Shown piece by piece: positions 10,106 to 20,189 of a stretch of 64,000 bases of DNA. The first letter of the stretch is position 1; every line of letters starts with the position of its first letter. The stretch covers positions 806,001-870,000 of the forward strand of contig CM059971.1 in assembly GCA_030490835.1 (NCBI GenBank), given 5' to 3'. The notes beneath the pieces are model-generated. The model was not told the origin of the DNA, did not search any database, and saw only the letters and a program-made list of their open reading frames with translations. Made by a program: the position numbers and the translations under genes. Source of the stretch: Annona cherimola. Lineage: Eukaryota > Streptophyta > Magnoliopsida > Magnoliales > Annonaceae.

Positions 10106-12552
10106 ATTGCGACTTTTGCATGTCTGTGCTTTCTCCGCCTTCCAAGCAATTAGAGTAGCTACTGCTTCATCATTAGAATTTATCCAGGCTTACAAAAGAT
10201 ATAAAAGATCGTCTTTAAAACTTGCGCAAACAAATGGATTTGAGGATGTGATTCAGACTTACGGACTATTCTCCTTGGAAGAGTGACTTGCAAATAGATT
10301 TCTGTTAAGATATAAATATCGTATCAAATCACCAGATGAACAAACATCAATAAACCAAGGAAAAAGACAAAATTCATCGCAATTTTTTCATTGGTAATAC
10401 TCACATGTTCCCCAGTTGACATTCGGATGGCATTGACTCTTCAGGTGTAAAATTATTGTAAGAAAGGTCACTGCATTTTAGAATGGCATGCAATTTAGAA
10501 CTTCCAAGAGATGACTTTCTTTCAGTGATGAAGACAGACGTGATATTCATGTTGATGCTACACCACTTGAAAAGCAAAAATATGGCCATCATTCTTACAT
10601 CGGATTCAGGCCTTCGTTCGTGTAATCCAGTTCAATTGTTCTTTTCAACATGTCCGGCAAACAAGGTAAGAAAAAAGAATAGAGTAAAAGAAAGAAAGGA
10701 AAATCCCTTGTATGCCCACTTGCCGGAAGTGGGACCGGCATCCATTACACTAGCAGAACCTAGAAAAGGATCTACGAACCATTATTGAAAGAATTTTATT
10801 TGAAACATTTCAAAAGCAAAATTTCAGAAGTCAAAGATAAACAGGTTGTTGGTATGTGTTCTTTCTGTCTTGGTATTATATCTACATCAAGAAACCAGAG
10901 GCTCAGAATCAACTATCATGCGATGAAGTTATTATTGGCGAAAATTTTAAGGAGAAGCTACAAGAACAAAATTGACCATGAAATGTAAAGGAATCAAATC
11001 AGAAGCTGTGACTCTGAAACAGAGCTTACACATTTTTGTTTGTTTTCCAAATCCAAGGGGGTAAACGTCCAGTAAGCCTATTCTTGGTTAAGTACCCGAA
11101 AAGAACCCATCATTTGGTCGTCATAGTCATCAAAGATGGAAAAATGCTGATAATTATTATCCTTAAGGGATTTTCTTACAAGAAGTCTAGGTCTTCCAGT
11201 TTCTGTAAGGAGCTTGGAATATTGCCTGTTAAGTTGTTGAAACCGAGATCTCTGCCGGTGAAACAGGGTAAGATGGAAAATAATATCTATGAGTGAGGGG
11301 GGGGGAAAACTCCATTTTCAATCTGTGTATCAGTGGAGGAAAAGTTAAGGATATTAGACAATGAATACTCATGAAAACACCAATGAAATACATAAACCAG
11401 ACATTAATCTGTGATACCAAACCGCAGTTGCAGATGATGTGTAGGACTTGAGCAATCTAATCCAATGCATTATTCATATTCTACTAGATCTCGAAAGACA
11501 CTCTATAGTAGATCTCTAATTTTTTTTCCATTACATGAGATAAATTGTACAAAACCACAGTTGCAGATAAAATGTAGGATTTGAGCAATCTAATGCAATC
11601 CATAGCATGACAATTTCAACGGGATCTTTTTTTTTTTTCATTTTAAACTTGACAAATCTAAACCATTTATATTCATCCATGTGTGTTTAGTTATGATTCC
11701 GAAAATCACATGTTTAAAACTACATATTTATTTGCAAAAGCTGGAAAATTCTCTCTCTCTTTTTTTTTTTTATAAAGCTGGAAAATTTTCTTAGTTATAT
11801 ATTTAAACCAAATGTTATCAAATAGTTACAACATCTACATTTCTAATAAAAGTGATTTCGGACATAATAAATATATGTCCAATAATGAACATTATACACG
11901 GCTTAAATTTTGAAAAAATATTTTAAAAAACTTTTGAATGACCGATGGAGAAAATATAAACGATCTCAACACTGCTCTTATTAACATGTTTCTCAGGACA
12001 TGCTGCAGTCCGTCAAATTGAAATCCCCAGCCACTGAATGCAGGTTATTTCATCATTGCCGTTAACAAACATGAACCAATCAAATTGCTTCTTTTGAACC
12101 TTTTCCAGCACATCAAGACATTTCCAAGCCAATTGGGTGGGTGTCTACGTCAAAAATCATTTATTTTAGATTTTTGCAGAATCTAAGAATAACTCACAGG
12201 ATTTTCAAATCATTCATATCATCGAAATCTTCTGGTATATTTCCATTAATTAGGCAGTTCCTCAGTATCCTGCACAACGAATTATTTTTTCAGTACACTA
12301 AAGCCTTTGATGCACAGATGATGAAACATAAACTTTCCATCATTCTACTCACAAAATTTTCAAAGGTGTCATTTGATGCACATCAGGAAAATTTGACTGC
12401 ATTCCAGATAAGTCACTTATCCTCCTAAAAACATTGGAAACAAATCGTTGATTTTTTTTTTATGATAAAAACAAATCGTTGATTGATTGTAAAGAACACA
12501 TATAGAGCCCGAAATAGCAAAGTAAAAAACACTCACAGGTTAGATAAGTTTC
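10106..12552 (-). CDS. Receptor-kinase exons: last LRRs and LRR-malectin linker (seven exons)
   Basis: Exons in transcription order are 12537-12552 (tail of the gypsy-split exon), 12353-12424 (72 nt, RISDLSGMQSNFPD), 12198-12269 (72 nt, ILRNCLINGNIPED), 11180-11251 (72 nt, DLGFNNLTGNIPSS), 11030-11095 (66 nt, YLTKNRLTGRLPPW), 10405-10470 (66 nt, DLSYNNFTPEES) and 10106-10161 (56 nt, linker into the malectin exon). Donors are all GTGAGT, GTAAG or close variants, and acceptors are AG except before 11030-11095. There the two bases at 11096-11097 read GG on the coding strand. The motif LxxNxLxGxIP is visible in most repeats. Introns here are short and AT-rich and hold nothing else recognisable, including 11252-12197. 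Confidence 0.85.
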
Positions 12553-12979
12553 TGATAGGAAACAGCTTATATTGCGCAACTCTGATTGGATTTGATTCCT
12601 GCTGATCGCTTTAATCCGATTCAAGCGGGGTTCCTCTTATCGGAGGGAACATTTCCGTGGAATACAAGAAAAATGTAAATTCGTCTTCTCTAAAAATATA
12701 TTCGAACAAGTTTTTATATCCAGCCTATGCTAGGACACGACCCTTCTAACTAACATGCACGGACATGCACGGCCCCTGACAGAAGCCGTTAGCTGCTCCC
12801 ATCATAGGTTCAGTCTCTCTGGAGGCCTGAGTTGCCCACGTGGCCGGAGTGTGCGCCGTTGATTACTTGTTTGCTGAAGCAACTCTCCTTCCCGCACTTG
12901 CTCTCCATTCTGCACCTGCTGTGGCTCCTCGTCAGCTCTTACTAGTGGCTCAATCCCTCCAGTGTCAGTGGTCATATCA
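12553..12979 (-). repeat. 3' LTR of the gypsy element, overlapping the end of pol
   Basis: Starts TGATAGGAAAC on the + strand and ends GTGGTCATATCA. The pol frame ends with a stop at 12802-12804, so about 175 bp of the LTR is coding. This overlap of pol with the LTR is also seen in the partial ORF in the other LTR. Confidence 0.93.
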
Positions 12980-15900
12980 TTCCCGCCGGGTTGAGAACCA
13001 ACTTGGTCCTCCATGTTGAAATGAGGGAAGAGTGAGCGGATTTGATTCTTAGCCTCCCAGGTATCATCCGAAGCAGTCAGCCCTTTCCAACGAATGCGGA
13101 TTTCCGTAATGGCATCCGGCCCGCGAAGTACCTGACGTTCAGCAAGCACCCGCTCTGGTTCCATTGTAAGTTCATCAAATTGATCCGTGGGTGGAAGAGT
13201 AGGCAATGAAGGAGACTCACTTAAGCTCCTTTTCAACAGAGACACATGAAAAGTGGGATGAATCTTGCAACCAACTAGCAGATCCAGTTTATAAGCAACT
13301 GCACCAATCCGTTCCAAAACCTTAAAGGGTCCATAAAACCGAGGAGAGAGTTTGTGAGTATGTTGGGACCTGGCTGAAACCTGTCGAAAAGGTTGCAATT
13401 TGAGGTACACCCAGTCACCCGGCTAGAATTCAGATTCTCGACGATGCTTATCTGCCATATGCTTCATACGATTTTGGGCCTGAATCAAATTGTCTCACAG
13501 CAATCGCAATGTTTGGTCACGAGTAGACAGCCACGCATCCACATCAGCTATGTTAGTTGATCCAGACTCATACACCGGAATTGTAGGGGGAGTATAGCCA
13601 TATAAAGCCTTGAAGGGAGACATGCCTGTAGCTGTGTGATATGCAGAATTGTACCAATATTCGGACCACGGCAGAAGATCAAGCTAACGCCGAGGGTGCT
13701 GCAAGGTGAAGCAACGGAGATATGTCTCAAGGGTGCGATTCGTGACTTCAGTTTGTCCATCCGATTGTGGATGATAAGCTGTGGTATGCTTGAGCCTAAC
13801 CCCCTGTTCTTTAAATATGGCCTGCCAAAAGTGACTGAGAAAGATGGGATCACGGTCAGAAATGAGTGACTTTGGTAGACCATGAAGTTTGACAATGTCA
13901 GTGATGAAAACCTTCGCAACATCAGGAGCCGAATAAGGATGGCCCAAGGCGGAGAAATGAGCGTATTTGGAGAGGCGATCCACAACCACTAAAATGACAG
14001 ACTTCCCTTTAGAGTTGGGTAGCCCTTTGATAAAGTCAAGAGTAACTTCTTCCGAAAGACAATTAGGTAAAGGGATAGGCTGTAACAGCCCAGCTGGGCA
14101 CATGGTGGAATATTTGACACGATTACATGTGTCACAAGCAGCTATCATGTGTTTGATGTGGTCACGCATACCTGGCCAATAAAAATGTTCGTTGATCCGC
14201 TTAAAGGTTCGGAAAACTCCTGCATGTCCACCCAATATCGAAGCATGGAAATAATCAAGTACCTTAGGAATAAGGTGGCTATCGGAAGGTAACACCACGC
14301 GACCCTTGTAATATAGCAAGCCATTATGCAAGCTATAGTGAGGAGGACCAGGTTGAACACCCTCCAGTTGCTGTCGGATGGCGGACAAGGAGGCAGACTC
14401 CCTGTTCTGCTGCAAAGCTTCATGCCATAAAGGGCTGACAATGGTAGACATGCTCAATGCTGCTGAAACCATTTGACGGGACAAGGCGTCCGCTGCTCCA
14501 TTTGCAGTTCCCTTCTTGTACTCCACGGTAAAGTTATATCCCATGAGTTTGCTCATCCATTTTTGCTGCTCGGGAGTTAAAATTCGCTGCTTCAAAAGAT
14601 GCCTTAGACTGTTATGATCCGAACGGACAACAAACGGGTGGCCAAGCAAGTACGGGCGCTATTTTTTGACAGCAAGCACAATCGCCTTGAGTTCCTGTTC
14701 ATACACAGATTGACCATGATTTGCCGAAGATAATGCCTTGCTGAAGAAAGCAACGGGATGGTTCTGCTGACTTAACACTGCACCGACTCCCTGACCTGAA
14801 GCATCACATTCGACGATAAAAGGAACAGAAAAATCTGGAGGCTGCAAAATTGGCGGTTGACAAAGAGCTGACTTGAGTTGGTTGAATGCGTCCTCTGCAG
14901 ATGGAGACCACTGAAACTCATTCTTCTTAAGCAATTTAGTTAAAGGCAAGACCATCAATCTGTAATGCCGAATGAAACGACGGTAATAGCCAGATAGTCC
15001 CAGAAACCCTCTCAACTGTTTCACTGTTTTAAGTCGAGGCCAATGTGCGATACAATGAAGCTTGTCTGGATCGGCTTCTATTCCCCGAGCTGAAATTAAA
15101 TGGCCTAAATACCCTATCTGTGAAAGGCCAAATTCGCATTTCTTGCGATTAGTGAGAAGATGGTGTTGCTGTAGACAGGATAAGGCCGAATGAAGGTGAG
15201 CAAGGTGAGCTTCCCAAGAAGGGTTGTATACCAGAATATCATCAAAGAAAACCAAAATGAACTTCCGAAGGAAAGGCCCAAAGATTCCATTCATAAGACT
15301 TTGAAAGGTAGCGGGTACATTGGATAATCCAAAGGGCATGACTAGATATTCAAACTGACCGTGATGCGTTCTGAAAGCAGTTTTATTAATGTCTGCAGGA
15401 TGCATGCAGATTTGGTGATAGCCCGAACGCAAATTGAATTTCGAAAAAACAGAGGCTCCTGTAATCTCATCAAGCAACTCGTCAATAACTGGGATGGGGA
15501 ACTTATCTTTTACTGTAATCTCATTCAAGGCCCGATAGTCCACACACATCCTCCAAGAACTATCCTTCTTCTTAACCAGTAATACCGGGGCAGAAAATGG
15601 ACTAGTGCTAGGCTGTATCCACCCTTTTTGTAACAACTCAGTTACTTGAGATTCAATCTCTTGTTTATGGTGATAAGGATACCTGTAGGGCCGTATGGAA
15701 GCAGGAGCGGCATTTGGAAGCAACTCAATGTGGTGATTAACTTCTCGCAGCGGAGGCAACCCGTGAGGCTCAGCAAACACAGCCTCAAATTTGTTTAAAA
15801 GCTGATCAAGATCTGCCACTCGTCCGCTGGAATCGCTACCCATGAGCTGTAGAGATTCCTTACCCCCTTGTAACATGAACACTTGGCACGAAGATGCATG

Positions 15901-16659
15901 CAATTTCATTAGTTGTCGGCAAGAAGCCAACTGAATTTCTGTGGGTTTCAACCCTTGCAAGTGATACCGAACCCCCTTCAAAGTGAAACTCATGACTCGT
16001 TTGACCCAATCAGATGTAATTACACCTAAACTAGATAGCCATGCCACCCCGAGGATCACATCAGCCCCTCCCAATGTCAAGGGAAACAGATCTACAAAAT
16101 GACTGCCCCCTTCAATCATCACCTCCACATTCCTGCAAATGCCTTGTCCAGCTAAGTACGTGCCGTCACCCTTCATGACGCGAAACCTGCTGGTATGCTG
16201 GGATATCAATCCCAACCGCCCCAAAAGCTGGCGATGGATAAAATTATGGGTGCTTCCAGAATCAACCATGATAACCACCTCCATCTCACAGATGATACCT
16301 TTAATCTTTAAAAGTTGATATGCATCCATTCCAGCCAATGCCTGTAAAGAAATGCAACACAACTCTGGTTCGAGCAATTTGTCGGGCTCCCTTCCTGATT
16401 CGATATTTCCTTGTTCATCGGAGGAACTGTCTTGCCACTCTTGCTGGAGGACACACAGCTGTTTGTTGGCGCAAATATGCCCTTTAACAAACTTCTCATC
16501 ACAAGTATAGCACAACCCTTTCTTGCGACGGTTTTGTAATTGTTCCCATGACAGTCGCTTAATAGGAACACTCGCTCTAGACACATCCAATTTGGGAGGC
16601 TCCCCTACCTTGGGAATGAATTTCTCGATTGGTCGAGAAACAGGGTCAAGTCGCCCCTT
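12802..16659 (-). pseudogene. Gypsy pol polyprotein: zinc knuckle, protease, RT, RNase H, integrase, chromodomain
   Basis: A single minus-strand frame carries, in order, a CCHC knuckle (CYTCDEKFVKGHIC, about 16480-16525), an aspartic protease motif VDSGSTHNF (about 16240-16270), RT with MPFGLSN and the catalytic FFDDILVY (about 15225-15250), RNase H starting VECDASGQGVG, an integrase HHCC zinc finger (H..H..CDTCNRVK, about 14110-14230), a DDE core (LDFIKG, SDRDP, QTEVTNR) and a chromodomain-like tail (RWKGL..DDTWE, about 13060-13095). It is broken by in-frame stops at 14659-14661, 13684-13686, 13495-13497 and 13423-13425. All are explicable as C-to-T or G-to-A changes in Trp, Arg or Gln codons. 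The element cannot encode a full polyprotein. Confidence 0.92.
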
Positions 16660-17570
16660 TCAAGCAGATTTTCCCACGAGTCGACCACTGGATTTGTTCC
16701 TCATCATTTTATTATTGAAGCATTTAGCCCATCCAATTGCTTCTGCTAATGTAGTTGGTCTCATCATCCTCACCTCGGACCCCAACTCCTCCCGAAGTCC
16801 TGCAATGAAGGCTCCCACTAATGCCTTCTCCTTCCATCCTCGAGCACGGTTGGTTAAACTCTCAAACTCTTCCAAGTATGTCTCTAATCTGCCCTGTTGA
16901 TAAACCGAGCTGATGGCCTCATGTACATCCACTGATTACCCTCCTCAAAACGCAGCCTAATGCTTTTGCAAAAACGCCGCCATGAATCCACTTCCCCACG
17001 ACGCCTAGCCCAATAATACCACTGAATCGCCGCTCCTTCGAGGTGATAGGAAGCCACCCGTACCTTATCTTCTTCAGAGGTGTTTGTCAATTCAAAATAG
17101 ATTTGGGCCCAGAGAAGCCACGAGTTAGGATCACCTGAAGAAAACACTGGGAAATCCAACCTTCCCTGTTGGAAGTTGCCGGGAAAAAGTGGCGGTGTAT
17201 TCCTGCGACTCTCCTCTCTTCGCTCTACCTGTTTCCTTTGATGATGCCACCTGCCAGCACGACCCTCGAGTCTCATCCGGCCTATTCCTCTATCCTCCGC
17301 AGAAGATGAATCCACACTGGATAAAGAGGCCTCACTATTCGATGACCAGCTGGACAATTTTTTCTTATCCTTACTAGAATCGAATAGCAGATTTATACCC
17401 GTCTGAAGATCTTTGAGTTGCTGGATCACGCTCGACATCTCCTTTTCGAGAGACGAAACTCGACGATTCCGGCCGCCCCTTGAATGCTCACTCGCAGATC
17501 CAGATCCGCTTTCCACCGTCGCGTTATGCTGTTCAATCCCCGCAGATGTTCCTTCGGCCATGTGTATCAC
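16660..17570 (-). pseudogene. Gypsy gag (retrotransposon capsid), frameshifted
   Basis: The frame from ATG 17568-17570 runs through a serine-rich N-terminus and the conserved retrotrans_gag core: FPVFSSGDPNSWLLWAQIYF, then VRVASYHLEGAAIQWY. Near 16930-16940 the homologous sequence moves to another frame (YLEEFESLTNRARGW, FIAGLREELGSEVR), so a 1-nt indel disrupts it. It then meets an in-frame TGA at 16660-16662, after which the zinc-knuckle region follows in the same frame as pol. Gag would form the virus-like particle that packages element RNA. Confidence 0.85.
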
Positions 17571-17623
17571 TGGAACTGCCCTGCGTGATCGTCGCCCGCG
17601 TTGCGCCAGCCTGACCGATCTGA

Positions 17624-17635
17624 GCTCTGATACCA
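17624..17635 (-). other. Primer-binding site, initiator tRNA-Met type
   Basis: Reads TGGTATCAGAGC on the minus strand, three nt inside the 5' LTR. It is complementary to the 3' end of plant initiator tRNA-Met, the usual primer for minus-strand synthesis in these elements. Confidence 0.93.
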
Positions 17636-17638
17636 GAT

Positions 17639-18062
17639 TGATAGGAAACAGCTTATATTGCGCAACTCTGATTGGATTTGATTCCCGCTGATCGCTTTAA
17701 TCCGATTCAAGCGGGGTTCCTCTTATCGGAGGGAACATTTCCGAATTCTTGGAATACAAGAAAAATGTAAATTCGTCTTCTCTAAAAATATATTCGAACA
17801 AGTTTTTATATCCAGCCTATGCTAGGACACGACCCTTCTAACTAACATGCACGGCCCTTGACAAAAGCCGTTAGCTGCTCCCCACCATAAGTTCAGTCTC
17901 TCTGGAGGCCTGAGTTGCCCACGTGGCCGGAGTGTGCGCCGTTGATTACTTGTTTGCTGAAGCAACTCTCCTTCCCGCACTTGCTCTCCATTCTGCACCT
18001 GCTGTGGCTCCTCGTCAGCTCTTACTAGTGGCTCAATCCCTCCAGTATCAGTGGTCATATCA
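17639..18062 (-). repeat. 5' LTR of the gypsy element
   Basis: Direct repeat of 12553-12979. The copy retains a 6-nt AATTCT segment near 17743 absent from the other LTR and lacks a 10-nt duplication present there. The left part on the + strand (17822-18058) encodes in reverse the same pol C-terminus as the 3' LTR, because the ORF extends into the LTR. Confidence 0.93.
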
Positions 18063-18067
18063 GTTTC

Positions 18068-18123
18068 TTAATGCAGAAATGCCCAAAGGAATTGGACCTT
18101 CCAATGAGGAGCCCTGGATTCGC
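18068..18123 (-). CDS. Upstream part of the LRR exon split by the gypsy element
   Basis: After an acceptor at 18124-18125 the frame reads RIQGSSLEGPIPLGISALRN and continues across the insertion into 12552-12537 (LSNL) before a GTGAGT donor at 12531-12536. With one TSD copy removed, 56 + 16 = 72 nt, exactly the length of the neighbouring LRR exons and in phase with both. This shows the insertion is within coding sequence, not an intron. Confidence 0.9.
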
Positions 18124-18204
18124 CTACCGTAAATTCATATGGAGTAGTATCATGAGAAAAAAGAAGAAAAATCCTAGAGGAACGTCTATGAGTAAAACAC
18201 TTAC

Positions 18205-19618
18205 AAAATTCGTAAACGCCTCCAGTTTTGGATGAAGTTTGGTAGTTTGCCAGAGAAGTTGTTGTCACTTATCCGACTACACACGACAGCAGGTGAGTGT
18301 TGATGCTTCAACTTGGGTAACTCGAATAATTAGCAACATAAAAATAATTGTAAGACGCAAAAACGAATTCTACTTACAAATCAACCAAATTGGTTAGCTT
18401 GGACATCTCCACGGGCAATTCACTGGTCAAATTGTTCGGAGAAAGAGAACTGTACACATAATGAGGTAAGCATGTATCATCAATCGGTTCGCTCTAATGT
18501 AGATGTAGTTTTTTTTTTTTTTCAAATTCTTCGCGCTTGATCTAAAGGGTCTTCTCCAAAGAATCCTCGACATCTGCTAGGTAGACCTACACCAATCAAT
18601 GATTTGGTTGCGGCTATTTTTAACAGATTAATAAGTAAGGCAATTTTGTGGGCACATTTTCTGTTACTATATAAAAAGCACGCGAGGAAAGCTACAAAAG
18701 CATTACGCACTATCAAGATTGATCAAGTTTCCAAACTCGGGTGGGATAGGCCCTGAGAATCCATTTGCCTCTAAGTTCCTGCACATGCCCATGTATTCCA
18801 TCATTTACGAAAGGCTACACTCCATCAAAAATTAACGAAAGAGAAGATTAGAAATGATAGTGGCTACAAAACAAAGGGCTACATACAGTTTTTGCAGCGT
18901 GGTGATGTTCCCAATTTCTTTGGGGATCGGACCAGAGAGTCGGTTCGCCATTAGATTTCTGCGAATTGACCATGCCAAAAAAAATTAGAGAGCAATTGGA
19001 TGAAATCATTTCAGAAGACATTTTGTTTGCTTCAACTGACTAGCAAATTAAAGTCGCGAAAGCCGAACAGAAGTGACTTACATTTGCTGCAATGGCAATG
19101 TAGCCCATTCGGGGGGAATTGAACCAGTTAGGAGATTGCGGGTGAGATCACTGCACAAATTGTAGGACATCATCCACCAAATCGTAAGACATCATCCACA
19201 AGGCACAATGGTCCTCAAGAAGCGAGTGTTATCATGTATCGTAGGAGTAGTCTTCTTACATGTTGTAGAGGAAGGGTAGCCTCGCAAGTTCTGATGGAAG
19301 GACCCCAGAAAGGTTCTGAGACTTGAGAGTTCTGCATCATATCCAATCTCAAATCAATTAATTTTTCCCATTTTTCAATAAAATAGATGTCAAAACATCC
19401 AAACGAATTTATGAACAAATATAAAAGAAGAAACTGGTGGAAGAAGCCTCACATGCTGACGACATGACAGCGATTCTCGGCAGTGCAATTGCATAACAAC
19501 TCATTCTCGAAGCCTTCCGTTGGTTCTTTAATGGTCCATCCACCTTCTCCTCTGCCAGGATCTGCACTGAAGTTCCAGTCCTTCCCCAATTTTGATGCAA
19601 TTAATTTAAGAGTATCGA
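18205..19618 (-). CDS. Receptor-kinase N-terminal and first LRR exons (seven exons, one frameshifted)
   Basis: 19453-19618 encodes an N-terminal cap with a WNFSADPGRGEGGW and LLCNCTAENRCHVVSM pattern typical of the family's N-glycosylated, Cys-bearing cap; its 5' limit is the acceptor at 19619-19620. Then come 19260-19331 (72 nt, SQNLSGVLPSEL), 19082-19150 (69 nt, RNLLTGSIPPEW), 18887-18958 (72 nt, ANRLSGPIPKEI), 18707-18778 (72 nt, ANGFSGPIPPEF), 18377-18449 (73 nt) and 18205-18276 (72 nt, DNNFSGKLPNFI). The 73-nt exon has one extra G in AGTGGAATTGCC (about 18420). It throws the frame off the LRR pattern and creates a TGA in the same exon. Short introns separate the exons. Confidence 0.87.
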
Positions 19619-20189
19619 CTGGTGCAATTCCAACATTAGAAATGCAATCATAAACACGAATTTGATATAATCCAAACAAAAGACTATCCAATTGGGAGAG
19701 GCGAAGCAAGTAGGCTTGCAAGAATGATCTGAAGCAATTCAAGTTACAAATTCAGATAGAACATTTAGATCACCTGGAAATTTATTTTAAAGTAAAATTT
19801 TACAAGAAATTGTTAGTAATAACATTATAAGAAGGTATTGAGAATATAATACGAAACATGATTATAGTTTTAGTATTCTTTTTGCATATGCTCAACAAAG
19901 AGCACAGAATTGTATTTTTAACGATTACGTTTAACAAACATAAATCTAATGGGATCGAATGGCAGCGGATTTTGACAATATTCATTAATGAAATTAGGTC
20001 CTGAGATCGTCAGATAGAATTTTAAAAGTAGTCGCGCCAGATAAAGGCATATGTCAAAGAGTGAAAATAGGTTATAGGGTTCACCAAGTTATTCAACTTG
20101 CGCATCCACGAAAGTAAGTATTGAATCATTACCGCATAAAAAAATCTACATTTTAATCATCGATGCATCACCCCAAACAAAATGTTTTC
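19619..20189. other. Region 5' of the receptor-kinase gene, no signal-peptide exon recognised
   Basis: AT-rich sequence. The minus-strand frame of the N-terminal exon stays open to about 19742, but the residues upstream of the acceptor do not look like a signal peptide or family sequence. No ATG-led signal peptide could be placed with confidence before the tandem array begins. Confidence 0.5.

Larger units (their letters stand above)
12553..18062 (-). mobile_element. Ty3/gypsy chromovirus (Reina-like size), inserted in an LRR exon
   Basis: The element is bounded by LTRs of 427 bp (12553-12979, 3' LTR) and 424 bp (17639-18062, 5' LTR) with TG...CA ends on the minus strand, and by a perfect 5-bp TSD GTTTC (12548-12552 and 18063-18067). 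The PBS TGGTATCAGAGC (17624-17635) pairs with initiator tRNA-Met. A purine-rich tract adjoins the 3' LTR (about 12980-12990). Domain order is gag, protease, RT, RNase H, integrase and a chromodomain-like C-terminus that overlaps the LTR. That order, the total length of 5.5 kb and the short LTRs suggest the Reina clade of chromoviruses. The LTRs differ by about six substitutions and three small indels. Confidence 0.95.
528..19618 (-). pseudogene. LRR-VIII-2-type malectin/LRR receptor-like kinase gene, interrupted and probably non-functional; kinase exons outside window
   Basis: Seventeen exons can be placed on the minus strand by splice sites, phase and repeat pattern: 19453-19618, 19260-19331, 19082-19150, 18887-18958, 18707-18778, 18377-18449, 18205-18276, a split exon 18068-18123 plus 12537-12552, then 12353-12424, 12198-12269, 11180-11251, 11030-11095, 10405-10470, 10106-10161, 1148-1524, 869-1064 and about 528-688. 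Intron phases agree across all junctions. The order is cysteine-containing N-terminal cap, LRRs, malectin domain (SLFINCGG start), transmembrane segment. Family knowledge: plant LRR-VIII-2 receptor kinases have this architecture, with one LRR per 72-nt exon, and act at the plasma membrane as signalling receptors. The kinase domain expected next is not present in 1-527 and should lie to the left. The signal-peptide exon was not found either. Three lesions (a gypsy insertion in an exon, a 1-nt insertion, a GG acceptor) argue for a pseudogene or null allele. The family call is strong; loss of function is inferred. Confidence 0.85.

Noticed and set aside
12141..12428. Plus-strand 95-codon ORF
   Set aside because: Overlaps two minus-strand 72-nt LRR exons with canonical borders; a shadow frame.
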